DNA of 64,000 nt from Torreya grandis (lineage: Eukaryota > Streptophyta > Pinopsida > Cupressales > Taxaceae). The stretch is from positions 2,852,501 through 2,916,500 of the forward strand of contig JARHVA010001425.1 of assembly GCA_037957365.1 (NCBI GenBank). Reading direction: 5' to 3'. A program made the translations under genes and the position numbers. The notes beneath the pieces were generated by a model. That model did not search any database and was not told where the DNA came from. It saw only the letters and a list, made by a program, of their open reading frames with translations. Shown in pieces: positions 20,799 through 33,370 of the stretch. How positions within the stretch are numbered: position 1 is the first letter of the stretch; each line of letters starts with the position of its first letter.

Positions 20799-23700
20799 AT
20801 GGTAGCAGGTAGGCAACAAATGAAAATTGAAGTAGAGCTCTACCTAACTTTAGATGGTGAATGAAGGGTCTTTAGAGACATAGAGTTATATTTAATAGCC
20901 TTGAATGTGCATGAAATCAAAAATTGGTTTGAATTATTCTTATTTATAGAGGAGTTGTAACCAATTTCCCAGGAGGAAAAGAGGAATGCTACTATGCACC
21001 AAAGATATAAAGACCTAGTATCAATTCAGCTAGTAGGCCTTCACCATGAGGTTACTAAACTAGAGGTAATGCATTACATTAACCTTCTTTTTCCTATTTT
21101 CATTAACTACAGAATAGATGGAGAATGGATTATTCATGAAGGAAGTATCAACAAATTTGTGTGTATAGCATGCCCTTTGAGGCTTACTATACGCTCCCTT
21201 TGTCTAATATCGATCTCCAATCCTTGAGAGAATGGAAAATTTCCAAAAACATGGATTCAGTCCTCTCACCTTAGTTAATCCAAGGTTCCCATGTTTTTAG
21301 GACCCCTAATGGTGAGATTCCTATTGCCCAATTTAGGGAGGGTGTTATAGTAGCTATGACTTTATTTAATAGTGCCTTTGGTTCCTCTTCCTATATCTTA
21401 TTTGAGTAGGGTCTGGGTATCTTATGTTTATTACATGTTGGAGTGGAACTTAACCCCTCCCATTGGAGACTTAATAAGTTTTTTTTGGCCAAACAATTTA
21501 CATCCATCAAGAGAAATACCTCCAATCAATTATTTATGTCTTACCTCTTAGATTCAATCCTAGCCTCTATTAATTTCCCTAACATCCAAAATTGGTCCCT
21601 TGATGGTAGAACTAACATTTCCCATCATTAATCTAAATTACATGTATTCAAATTTAGGAATCACATGCAATTCATATGTGATGGTATCTTCCAAATCATT
21701 TTTGAGGAAATCACTGGTACCCCTATGCCTAGGATTCATCCTCTAATGAAAAGACAAGTGGAGACCATGGGGGATGTGTGGTTCTATCCAAATTACACTA
21801 TAATAAGGACAGAAGGAATCATGGCCAAACCATATAGATTTCCTATATATGTTCCCAGTAAGCTTGTAGAGTAATAAATTGCTTATCAAATCATCTAGGG
21901 AATGGATTGGCACTACAAGAAGAATAAGAAAGCTTAGGTTCATCCCATTCCATTGGACATTATTAGAATTGTAATCAAGGATTGGAAACAGTTGGAGATC
22001 ATGGTGGTGCATAAGAACTCTTTTGATTTCCAACTAGATGATCTTAAGATGTGGGACCCCAATGATACAGTGGCTAACCATATTCAAGATAAAATGGTCC
22101 CAAAGACTGAGTACAAACATCAACCAAGTGTGGGAGATGGTATTTACACAAAGGCAAGGAACTTTGAAGAAGTCCTATCTAGGGTTAAAAACTACAACAT
22201 CAAATTAGAACATAGGCTGGTTAGTGATAATAAGCCCTCATGATAAATATGGAAACTGCATCCCTTGCATTATCATTTATTACTAAGACCATCTGGGACT
22301 ACACATCAAGAACCGTCTATTGGAGAAAAATATTCTAAGCCTTAGCAGAGAGAATTGGCAAAGTCACCCTAGGTTGGGAAACCTAGGGATGTAAAGGGAA
22401 AAGGTAAAGATGTGATTCAGAAGTCCAGCATAGAGCATAGACTTAGTGAAGGTCCCCAAATTCAAGCATCCCCGCTAATGCCTTCTTCCCCAATAGAGTT
22501 TATTAGCATGATTGCTTTAGAAATTAGAGAAATAGTGGAAACTACCCTTATTAACATCACAGCTACATATGGTTTTGATAAGGAAGAGGATCCATTTGGG
22601 GAATTAAGCAAAGAATTAGTTCCATTAGATGGAGGAAAGAGAGGAAAAATTGGCCTTAGTTCCTCTAGCTCCAAGAAAAAGGCCTAGGTTAACTTTCACT
22701 CACCCTACTAGTGAAATTAACCTCTTCAATGATGAGAATCTTATTTATGGACCAGCTATTCTTGATTGGTTTATTTATTAGAAGTTTCAAAAAAACCCAT
22801 CTCTTTCTCCATCATTGGCTTTGACTCGAGTTGACATGGATGTTCAAGATAATGTCAAGCCTTGGATTCAGGATATTCTAAATAGATAAGTAGAGAGAAG
22901 CATTTTGATCCTTCATAATAAGGAAAGCCAAGGGATTGACACCCCAAAATCATTTAGGAATTAAAATGTGAAGATTATTGAATAGCTATAGGTAAAGGAG
23001 TTTGACCCTCAAGACCTTTTCAATCTAGATACATCAACTCTTGAGAGAGAGTAGTGACCAAGAAGGTTATTATTGGTACTGAGGAGTTCACCTTTTAGAA
23101 GGTGGAATCATTTACAGGATTAACTCTTATTCTAGGGTAGGAAGTAGGGGAACATCCTATATTTCAAGAATATGTGGCTATTATGGTACTATCCCAGTCA
23201 ATAATGACCTTGGCTAGAGTTCAGGGAATGAAATAGAGGATTCTCAACTTGGAGAAAGAAAAACAAAATTTAGAAGCTCAGATCCTCCTTTCAATTCCTA
23301 AGGACATATTTCAAGTGTTAAATATATTTTTGATGGATGCATTTGAGAATTTGAAAAGGATCAAGCTTAGATTAAGTGATTTAACCATAAAATTGAGATG
23401 GCACAAGCCTTAAGAACTCAATGGAAGAATTCTCAAGCTCAGATGGAGGAGCTCATCAAGGTACATAAGACAAAGCAGGCCTTAGACTTTAAGATTATCA
23501 AACTTAGACATCTGGACATATTCATGATAGTTTTGATGGATAAACAAGAGGATTTGATCACCTAGAGCATTGATGTCAATGACTTCATCAAGAAAGACAC
23601 AATTTTGGTAACCCAATTTGATAAAATTCTAGGAAATCTATTAGATAACCCTTCTCAAACCACTACTATAGGCCTAATTAGTGATGAATAATTCAAGCAA

Positions 23701-23957
23701 AAGATTGTTGTTCACATCCATGGCATCAGAGATAACAAAGGTCATTCAGCCAAGGAGAACTAGAAGATCCTTGATATCATCAATTCTATAGGGAAGTAAA
23801 TTTTAGAAGCATAATTTATCGAGGAACTTGTATCTTGGGTTGATAATGAATTTGACAAGTTGGTAGATCAAGAAGAGGATTGTCTAATGAAGCCTGTAGT
23901 GGATTTTGAATTAATCAAGGAGCAATATACCAAGGTGAAAGATTTCCTCAAATAGGG
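20799..23957 (+). pseudogene. Unknown long decayed reading frame G (about 1,000 codons)
   Basis: I do not recognise the family. Three long frame-consistent blocks follow one another: 20799-21227 (MVAGRQQMKIEVELYLTLDG..., two stops), about 21285-22687 (SHVFRTPNGEIPIAQFREG, MGDVWFYPNYTIIR, MVPKTEYKHQPSVGDGIYTK, ARNFEEVLSRVKNYNIKLEH, ending in a Ser/Lys-rich SSSSSKKKA), and 22690-23957 in other frames. The last block holds NLEKEKQNLEAQI and IEELVSWVDNEFDKLVDQEE and looks helical, acidic and coiled-coil-like. Stops come about once per 30-45 codons and most are explainable as Arg, Gln or Trp codons. No RT, integrase, transposase, protease, zinc knuckle or membrane segment is visible. It could be a structural (Gag-like) ORF of an undescribed repeat or a dead host gene copy. 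Confidence 0.6.
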
Positions 23958-24008
23958 ATAATTTAAGGACCCATAAATTAAATTTCTAAAAGAATATTCT
24001 TTTTTTAA

Positions 24009-24036
24009 AGTATATGCTAGTTTGTTAGCATATACT
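24009..24036. repeat. Perfect 11-bp inverted repeat downstream of G
   Basis: AGTATATGCTA, six-base loop GTTTGT, TAGCATATACT. It begins about 50 bp after the last readable codon of G and is preceded by a T run (24000-24006). The role is unknown; it could be a 3' RNA hairpin or the foot of a small inverted-repeat element. Confidence 0.7.
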
Positions 24037-26692
24037 CTTTCTTATCAAGTTGGCATGTGACCTTCCACATTGTATCTTTATATCAAGGATAGCTATCCTT
24101 ATCTGCATGTGGATATTTTGAAATTTAGATGGTTAACCACCTATGTTTCCTATAAATAGGTAGATGGTTACCATTTATAGGGAGAGTTTTTTAAAAATTG
24201 TATACTAAGAACATTTAATACAACTAAGGAATTCTAAAAAGATTGTCTAGATATTTTTTTTGAATGTCCATGCTACCTCTCAATTGCAGATAGTCATCTT
24301 GAATTTGAATGATTCTTCTTGTTTTAAGTTACATTCATTGTCATAAGGTTGTTAGTTTTTTCTAAATTCTAAATTGATTATAAATATCTCAAGTATACTT
24401 CATTTTATTTTCTCTATATTTGGATGTACTTAGGTTATTCAGATCATAATATCAAATCTTTAAAGTAAATTTGTTACTTATGATTCATATTTTTCCTTTG
24501 AATTTCCCCTAATTTGTGATATAATTTGAGCTTATGTTATTTTATGACATAAATTGGTTCAAATGTGCTCAAATTAATTGGAATTGTTTCATAATATTTG
24601 AGATGAAAACCTGCAATCATGTTTCTTTCTAATTTTACCCTTCTCTTTTCTTATTTTTATCAAGATTCACTCTAGCTTAAAGATCATTGTTAATACTCAT
24701 TTAGTTTATCTTCTAAGTCATCAAAATGTATTGAATATCTAAATATTTACACCCTGGTGGCTCTCAACCACCAAATCAACTAAATATTATGGATAGTTCT
24801 CATATTGTGCTTCTATTTCACCACAGACATCATTGAACTGTCACAAACTAAAACTCATGCCTTGGATTTTTCAAATCCTAAAATGGGTAGTGTTCATAAA
24901 AAATGAGGAGCACCTGAGGTACATTTGAAAGCATTAATAGACTCCTAATAAATTTATAAGTTAATTACAATATTATTTTGGGCTTATAATAAATTCATAT
25001 TGAATTTATGGCTTTTAGTTGTTAATTGTGGCTTGTTTTAATATGAAATCAACTTGCATAAATTTTATTTATTGGTAATATGGAGTTTTTTTATCAATTA
25101 AATCAATAACAATGATGTCTAATGGTATTATAAAGACTATATGCCATTTTTTGAAAGTTAAAGGTTGTCTTCTTTGTATAGTCTAAAATTTAGGTGAATC
25201 CATTCTCTTATCACTCATTTTTATAAAATACAAGTAAAATGTATTAAATAGAAATTGAGTTTTTACTAAATTAAAATTCATATTAAGAATATCTGGTTTT
25301 ATTAGTATTTTGAGCTTAAAATGGAAGATAAGACTTGAATTTAAGTCTCAAGGATCCATGTAGAATGATTATTTTGTGCAGTATTCATTATCACTTCAGA
25401 TCACATGCCTTGGTAAAATGTTTAATATATTTTTTTAAGATTAACCTAACATATTGGGGCCAATACAAGTTGGTACATATGGAATATTCTTAGAATTTTT
25501 ATTTTGAAATCTCTCTTAGATTAACCCTAATTATTTTTTAAACTTATGAAAGTTTGATTATATGGTCTTTAATGGGGACTAATGATTATTACTCAATGTC
25601 AATATTTTATGCCACGTCTCTTTAATGGGTAAAATAGTTTTAACTATATTATTATAAGGAATAGTTTACCTTATCATTTCAAAATGATATAGTATAATAA
25701 TTCATAATCATCTCCATGATGGTATTTGAGATGAGTAAGTTATTACTCATCCCAAATATGATCAAGTTATTTAATATACTAAAGATCAATTTTATTCGAT
25801 TTAGCGAAGAGCATTTTAGTTTTACTGAAAAATATGAACTCTAATGTTTATTTATATAACATGATGAAAAACACTGGTGAAGAATTCTAATTCTAATAAT
25901 AATATAATTTAATCTCATAAATCACTAAAATGATAGAACCTTTCATTTTTGATGCATAAAGAAGTTAATTTAATCATTCTTATATTATCTCTTTATTAAT
26001 GCCAATGATAAAAAGGTATTAAATAAGGTGGTTGTTTATGATTATATGTTTTTATGTCTTAATTATAATGTGATAATCATTATGCCCTTATTATGAAATA
26101 CTTTGGTTATGCATTTGGTAATTTTACTAAGGAAATCGACTAAATAGGTAAACCCTATCGGTTAGATAGTGGCAATTACACAGGTGGCATGGTAGTCTCA
26201 TACCAACACTATGTAACCTAGTAAGATGATCGCTTGATTTTACATAGTGAGTGAGGTGGTGTAAGCTTTGGTTCTGACCAAGGTTGCCACTAAATAACTC
26301 ACAAAAATTTGTTAGAAATTCTTTTTCAAAACACTAACATGGAGTTCAAAATTTAATATGTTTGTATCTTTCTTTCAAAACAAGACATTTAATGTTTGTG
26401 ATTCAAACTATTGTAGATAATATAGTTAAGTAAGGTTATTAATAATTTAAAATTATTTATAGTTTAGAATGATTATTTTAAACTCATTGAATTAATTAAA
26501 TTGATCCTAAATTATTTTGGTCTTTTAGTTGAGTCCTCATCTATACACTCTTCATTACACAAAGGTTATTTTGAATCCTTTTTGGAATGTGTGTGATCAA
26601 GTAGGTTGTGAATACAAATTCATGTTTGTTTTTTGATTTAGTGTTTGAATTCATGAGCATAATCCCCAAAAATCAAGTTTTTGATAATTCAA
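24037..26692. other. AT-rich stretch without recognised genes
   Basis: 2.6 kb between G and family-A fragment C. I found no motif of pol, gag or LTR type on either strand. A TATA-like 'cctataaatagg' is at about 24150. The right boundary is where similarity of fragment C to element A gag stops. Confidence 0.4.
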
Positions 26693-27212
26693 ATTTGGGG
26701 TTTATGGCATTCCCATGCAAGATGTATCAATAGTAGTTTTAGGGAATAAAGGTGTAAATACATATCTCATACCCCCATTAGAAGTATGAGGTGGTGATGT
26801 GCCCAAAGGGAGGGTTTTTGGTATATGTGGATGGCCCATAAATCTAATAACATGATCAATAGATGGACCTACTTATTCATCTATGATTTTTTTTTAGTTT
26901 CTACTATGGTTCTTAGGTTCTCATTAAGATCTTTAGGGTTTTGATGAATATGCTCAAGAAATGATTTAATTACTTATACTTGTTCATGATCTATTTTTCA
27001 TGTTCATCAACTTCCTTAGCTTCATAGTTTTCATTATTAGAATATTCTTCTATGATAACCTCATCAATATTTTGTTAATTCTCAACATTTATATCATCCT
27101 GAACTATAGGATTAGGCCCTTCATTGGTTTGAGATATCTTAGGTGGTAGGAAAGGAAGATCAATGTGTTGAATGGGAACACCAGCTAATATATGGCTATG
27201 CCTAGGTTACAT
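26693..27212 (-). pseudogene. Gag N-terminus of fragment C
   Basis: Minus-strand ATG at 27212-27210 is followed at once by TAA where element A has CAA (MQPRHNPRLAG in A). Reading continues with HIDLPFLPPKISQTNEGPN, similar to HIEILLPPPKMSQ in A and to fragment B. Further down are PNPIVQDDINVEN and EEYSNNENYEAKEVDEHEK, an acidic region. It breaks off at the junction near 26693. Confidence 0.7.
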
Positions 27213-27308
27213 GCAAAATAATATAAACATGAAATGAAAAATTATAATAATTTGAAACCCTAGATACCTAAAAATCCTAAGAATTAAAAAAATTATATTC
27301 ATATAGAT

Positions 27309-27321
27309 CGAGTTCACCAAA
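27309..27321 (-). other. Primer-binding site of fragment C
   Basis: TTTGGTGAACTCG directly follows the LTR end (TTAAACA) on the minus strand. Element A has TTTGGCGAACC; the T in C fits deamination of a CpG. Confidence 0.65.
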
Positions 27322-28659
27322 TGTTTAACTATAAATTGAGATGGATCAATATAGTATAAGGTTAACAATATATAAATGAATAATAGTAAGGGTGATAAAT
27401 ATATATATATAGTAGGCCAATTAATTACAAACTCAAATAAACAATATTATAAATTTAAATAATAAGATATGCTAAAAATAGTAAGTAAAACTATTTATTG
27501 ATATAGCGGTGAAATGAAAACAAGATTACTTAATTATTTTACTATCTACATGCAAATCTAATATGGAATAGGTTAAAAATAGACTATATTAGTGTCTTAG
27601 ATCTATCATCATATTTTAGAAATTTATCTTATGTGGCCTTAGACACTTGTATCAACCTTGAACGTTTACATCGACACTTCTCTCTAACTTGGACACAAGT
27701 GTCCAATATGGAATATCTACTAGATTTAGATGCAACCATCTAGTATATTCTAGGTTTTTTGTCACCCTCACTCTATTGTGCTCATATCTAGATCTTAGGC
27801 TATCACTCCTTGTCAAATATCAAAACCTTAGTTTTTCATCTTCATAGTGCTTATGGGAAAAATGGGTTAGTGGGCTCATAGTGTCGAGCTAACCCAACAT
27901 ACACCTCTATTAATAGGTGTTACCTACATATCCACTATTATAATGAGGGCCTCAACTGATGTATTTATCCCTTACGTATTAGTTTATGTGTGCATAAGGA
28001 TGCAATATGTGGAAATTGAGTACAATAGTCACCTAGCTTGTAGCTTGTAAAATATAACAAATGGAGTGTTCCTTTAGTACTTGAGACATGTAGATGTGTT
28101 ATCCCTATGATTGATATGGAAATATAATATAATAGGAAATGTTTTCTGGCCTAAATGCTAGATTAAATGATTTTGGTAAGTTACCTTATGAGTTTTTAGG
28201 TCTATGTTAGATGAGGAATGAATGAGGATTGATATTTTATATATACCAATCCCTTTTTAAAATATCTCACATTAAAATGCTTAGGCTGACCATAGGTATA
28301 CGTTTCATTTGTACATTTTATGATTTTAGGGCACTTGATACTTGCATTAGAATAGGACACTAGCATCTATGTAGGTTTTTAATTGGGACATAAATGCTTG
28401 GGAAGCTAAAAAATAGGCACATGTCCCAATCTTTTAGAGATGGAAAATAAATAGGTTTATAGTACTTTAAGCATGATAGAAGGCTTAGGTCATTAAAATA
28501 ACATTGGTCAGACTAAAAGATAAGCAATTTGGAACATAGAGATCATGTATGCAAGCCTTTTAAGAGTGGGAAAGTCTAGAAGCTAAAGGTACATCCATGA
28601 TATGTATTTTTCAAGTGTATAATACTAAGGTGTTATATAATTTAGATTTAGTGTCTACG
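27322..28659 (-). repeat. Family-A LTR of fragment C (full length)
   Basis: 1338 bp, inverted relative to copy 1 (1339 bp). The minus strand starts CGTAGACACT (copy 1 TGTAGACACT) and ends GTTAAACA. TATATAAAA lies at 28242-28233 on the minus strand. It contains TTGGACAC-AA-GTGTCCAA, a near-palindrome, at about 27700. Confidence 0.88.
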
Positions 28660-28689
28660 CATTCTCTTTCCTTTCTTATAGATGATTCC

Positions 28690-29110
28690 CAATTCATATC
28701 CCAATATCATAGAATTTTGTAATCATCTTACCTAGTACTTTGTACCCTTCACTTTAAAATTCACTTGAGGATGGTAAGCTTTAATTTTATGGTGTGATAT
28801 GAGGAATTCATCAATGAGTGTCTTTATGGTTTTATTTAAAAAGTACATACCTCTAATGCTTACTAACTTTATTGGACACCCAAACTTGGTGATTATGTTC
28901 TCATACAAGAACTTCATTGTATCCTTTGCACCATAGTTGGTTTTCATAGTATCTCTGACCCACTTGGTAAATAAGTCAATCATAGTGATTATATATCATG
29001 CATGACTACATTTTATAGGTGGATTAATAGGTCAAACAAAATCAATCCCCCGTTATTCAAAGTGCAAGCATTGGCTAGAGTTGTATTTTATCCCACTAGT
29101 TTACCTTTCC
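28690..29110 (-). pseudogene. Integrase core remnant (element E)
   Basis: The clean part, 28982-28732, reads MIDLFTKWVRDT, GAKDTMKFLYENIITKFGCP, IKLVSIRGMYFLNKTI, KAYHPQVNFKVKG. This is the plant gypsy core: first Asp in MID, 'RFGCP' block, the SDRG position altered to SIRG (second catalytic Asp lost), YHPQ.NG..E block. Upstream (29070-29000) RGIDFV, PINPP and YIITM are visible. The C-terminal third is missing: coding similarity ends about 30-50 bp before the LTR of fragment C. Confidence 0.82.
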
Positions 29111-29699
29111 CATATTTTTACAGACATCACAATGTTATGTGATCTGGTATGCATCATGAAATAAATAATACCATCATAGGCCACTTTGTAAAACTTTTCT
29201 TGTAGTATCTTCTCTATCGAAGTGAGCTCCAATGATGCCTTGATGTGCTTCCTCAATTATTTGAGGTCATTCATGCTCATGTGCTACCATGTATATTACT
29301 TTGTTCTTACCTAAATATTATAGGAATCCTTAAATTATACTAAAATGAAGGACCTTAGTAATCAATTGCTTCTCTCATTTTGTGTAGTGTTCCAAAAATG
29401 TCCCATATTTCAAAAACTATGTGATCTCTTCCACTTGTTTAGGAATCATAGACACACAGAATAGGTGTGCATCAAGTAATTCATTAGGAATTTATTTTGG
29501 TTCTTTTCCATTTTAGAGATGACTCAAATGATCTGGTCCCATATTCTCTCATCCAATTTTGACATTAATATGGAATTGAAACTCATGAAAAAGGATTACC
29601 CATCAAGATATGTGACCTCAAAACAGAGGTTTGTTCACCAAGTAATGCAAAGCTTGATGATTGGTGAATAGCTCAAATGGTATAGTTAATAGGTAATGG

Positions 29700-30850
29700 A
29701 AAAAATTCTACAATGTGAATACTATCACAAGGGATTCATGCTCAATGGTAGTGTAATTATTTTTAGTTGTAGACAGCTTTAGACTAGAAAAATAAATGGG
29801 ATGTTCCATCCTACCTTCTCCTTGTTGTGCCAACATAGTGCCGACTATGTTCCCCAATGCATCCACATGTACGTGGAAGGACTTAATACAATATGAGAAA
29901 ATTAATATTGACATAGTTAACAATCTTTGATTTAATTGAATGAATGTAGCATGGTATTCATTTATCCATACAAATCATCTATCCTTCCTTAATTACTTCT
30001 CCAAAGGTGAAGATATTACATCATACCCCTTAATAACATTTTATAGTAGTATGTATGTCCAAGGAAGGATTACACCTATGTTGCACTTGTGGGTGTTATC
30101 ATTCCAAAAATTACTATGGTCTTGGTCAAATCTACTAATATACCTTTATTACAGACTACATGTCATAATAATTTCCCAAAGGGTGTAAAAAAAATATTTT
30201 TTTAAGTTGAGCACTATCCATAATGATCTTTATCTTTTTAACTTCAATATTAATTTGGATAAATGATTTAAAAACAATGAAAATACTATGTAATCATCCA
30301 GATAGACTTCTAAGAAATCATGGATGAAATCCTTAAAAGTAACTACAATAGCCTTGGATAAAAAATTAGGTGCATTTTTTAATCCAAATGGCATTACCTT
30401 ATATGTAAAAGAACCCCATTCTATTGCAAATGTCATATTGGCTCTATATTCTTCTATGATTGGGATCTGATAGTACCCGTTAAAACCATTAGTAAAGGAA
30501 TACACCTCATGGCTTGTGACCAATTCTAGAACTCCATTAGGAAATGGGATAGGGAAAGTGTCATTAACACAAGCCTCATTCAAAATATGATAGTCACTAC
30601 AAACTCTGATCTCACCAGTCTTCTTTTTTTAGAACACCAACGGTCTTACCTAGTCAGATTTCTCCATATGAAAGATAATTCCAACCTCCTACATGAGGTC
30701 CAGTTCAACCTTGACCTACAGCTTCATGTTTGGGTTCAAATGGTATGGACTTTTATTAATAATTTAGGTGCACTCCTTAAGTTCAATGTGCATCTCCCCT
30801 AGAGATGGGTCCACAACTTTGACTTATGTGAAATTGGTCATGAAGACATC
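29700..30850 (-). pseudogene. Reverse transcriptase and RNase H remnant (element E)
   Basis: The RT frame 30583-30230 is long and clear: LNEACVNDTFPIPFPNGVLE equivalent, EVYSFTNGFNGYYQIPIIEE, WGSFTYKVMPFGLKNAPNFL and EVYLDDYIVF; YLDD lies at 30304-30293. The upstream part (30700-30590) gives VLKK and a broken IRVCSDY-like block. RNase H, 29923-29708, has SFHVHVDALGNIVGTMLAQQ, HPIYFSSLKLSTTKNNY and TTIEHESLVIVF. This pattern (EVYSF.DGFSGYHQI, FGLKNAP.IFSR, CVND.FP.PF) is a widespread plant Ty3 group that I place near Tat/Ogre; the exact clade is inference. Confidence 0.88.
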
Positions 30851-32349
30851 TTGATAATCTTGTAAGAGCTATAATACTTCAGATATGTCTTCCTATGACC
30901 AGTAATCACCAATATGTGCCAATTTTGGAATAACCTCTATTCCAATGTTCTTAATGTGATATTTCAAGGGTTCATGTTAAATATTGAATTCTTCCTTAAG
31001 AACTAAATCATTCATTAGCCATTTGAATTCTTTTTTTGTAATATTAATATGCCACAACCTTTCTTCTTTAGATGATTCTATGACTGGACCTACAAATGTC
31101 TCAACTTCCCATTTTGGTTCAAATAATTTTGTGAGGGATAGATCATCCTCCTCAACTAATTTTTTTGTCCACTTATATTCATCTTGTATCTTATGGAATT
31201 GTTAAATAAAGATCTTTGCCTTGTCTTTCTCTGATTTATAAGCATGTAGGGATTTATTCAAATCATAGGCTATATCATTGGAGGATGAAGAATTAGTTAT
31301 TCCATCTAAGTCTTCAATCCTCCCATGGTGTAAAAAGACCTTTATATTTTGCAATACCTTATGTGTTAGAGGGTTATCATTTTTAAAAATAAATGCTTGA
31401 ATTATATTTCCTTTAATATGTGCCCAATGTCTTGTCTCCCTTCTGTACTCCTGGTGTATGTTCCAAGTAGTAGGAAGGGTACATAGAGTATAGTGGAATA
31501 TATGTACCCAATAATTTGGGCTGATAACCTATGTAGTCCATACCTCAATATACTAATAAATATGAATCTTAGGGAAATATCCTTCATGAAATATTTTCCA
31601 CTCCTATCTGACTCCCTCTAGTAATTAGAACCAAGCCAGAAGGAATTTATAGGCTTCATCACATTACATGTGTGCCTTCTAATGTATAGACGAGTAGTTT
31701 ATAGTAATCCCATTCAATGCATATGTGAGAGTGTTAAATATCTAATCAATATTAGGCACATGTTTTTTGAATTGAAGAGTAAAATGGCCAACATCCTCGG
31801 TGGGAAAGCAGTGTGGTAGTCAATGTTTTGTTACAAAGACCCTACACAGAGTATGTACCTCATGATCACCCTTCATTCAATTAATAATGTGAGTGTCAAA
31901 AATTACACTTGCCAAATAATACCTATCCCAAGTTAGAATGCCTTCTCTTATTATTTATATGTAATCTTGATCTATTTGACTAGCATGATATACAAAATCT
32001 ATGTCTAACTAAATTGGTGACCTTATGGACATGGAGTGTACATCATCTACCCTTAATGGTGGAATCTCCACACATGATAGCATCGGCTTGAGAATTAAAT
32101 CTTCTAAACATAATGGTATATTTGGTAGGCTTTTGATATTATAAAGGAATTCACATTAAGTAGCTCACATGTCTTATCATCTATCTTTAGTATTTACCTT
32201 CTTCTAACTATTATCTCCATAGATATAAGGAGAGTCTAGCTCTTTAGGGGTAAATCATGCCTTTTATCCATCTTTATTTAAAGGGATCACTATAATATTA
32301 TCTCTTTTATGATATTCCAACTAATTTATTACCATATTAATGGTCATCT

Positions 32350-32640
32350 AACCATCATAGGCCCACTTTTTTTCCAATTAGCACAGGATAGTGTTTCTCA
32401 TCATTCTTCATATATATGACTTTGAAGTCACTACATAAGCTTAGTTCTATGAATTTTATCTCCATGTCCTCAAGTGAAACAATTGGTTTAATGCACCAAT
32501 AATCTATAATACTTAGTGTAATATGGTTGTAACTTAACAAAAATCAGCTAATAGTGACCCATGTTGACTAAGGGATCATATTGATATTGCTACCAAAATA
32601 AAACACTATATTGGGTACCTTATACCTTGTTATCACAATA
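32350..32640 (-). pseudogene. Aspartic protease remnant (element E)
   Basis: Minus-strand FYFGSNINMIPQSTW-like sequence is the altered 'LDGGS.VNI' active site (catalytic Asp changed). The clean frame 32540-32355 continues SYNHITLSIIDYW, KPIVSLEDMEIK and KNDEKHYPVLIGKKVGL, the latter being the 'YPVLLGRPWL' block. It lies between Gag and RT, as expected, with spacing of about 1.6 kb to RT. Confidence 0.72.
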
Positions 32641-33199
32641 TCTATTCTTGAATCAACATCCCATAGTATTTTGGTTTTGATATTCCATATCATCTAATCC
32701 ACTCATTGCAGGCCCTTCTATGTACACTATTAAAGTATGGAGTAAATTGGTGATGTTTTATGAGATGTCCTCATTATGTAGTATACTAAGGAGTTTCATC
32801 AAGTCTAACAAGGTAGTGACAACGTCATCTTGTCGCATGATGCAAACTAGCTACCCATACATTTTTGCATCTATGGTTGTAGCATCATCTTTAGTGGTCT
32901 CTTGTTGTTGAATCATTTTTATAATTTATGTTGCTTTATGCTTTAACCTTTCTCTTTGACTGGTTTTAGATAATTACTTGGCTATGTTTTCCTGATCTCA
33001 TGGTCTTGTGTCAATTTTAAATGGGGTAATCCCTGGTCTACATGTTGTCCATGAATGATATCTTGTAAGAATGCATCCTCTCAAGGATATTTAATTACCA
33101 TATTTATGTTTCTTATAGCCTTAGCCTCTCACTACTTTGCCAACACCATCCAATCCTATATATCATGTTATTCAAAAACCCTATAATAGGCATAATATG

Positions 33200-33370
33200 A
33201 TTAGTATTGTTGGTTCATAGGGTAATTCTTTTGTACATGGTTTAACTTGCCATATAAATAGCATTGATTTAGAGGTCATGGTCCATTTCCTCTACCTCTT
33301 TTTTTCCTCCTTGGTAACCTCCCCTAGTTCCTCTATGGTACCCTCCTCTATTTTTTTATAAACCCCAATC
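33200..33370 (-). pseudogene. Gag RGG box and degenerate zinc knuckle (element E)
   Basis: Minus strand reads NRGGYHRGTRGGYQGG, a basic Arg-Gly-Gly region, followed by CYLYGK..NHVQKNYP. The latter is a CCHC zinc knuckle (C-x2-C-x4-H-x4-C) in which the second and last Cys read Tyr, each a single G-to-A change. These bind the element RNA in live copies. Confidence 0.7.

Larger units (their letters stand above)
26693..28659 (-). mobile_element. Fragment C: family-A LTR with leader and gag start
   Basis: On the minus strand: complete LTR (28659-27322), primer-binding site, leader, and gag N-terminus to about 26693, where similarity to element A stops. The opposite side of the LTR (28660 up) is element E integrase with a purine tract. 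Either a pol-less family-A element landed in E and lost its 3' part, or the LTR is the 3' LTR of E and a tandem unit followed it. Confidence 0.75.

Noticed and set aside
21743..22033. 96-codon minus-strand frame
   Set aside because: Antisense shadow of reading frame G.
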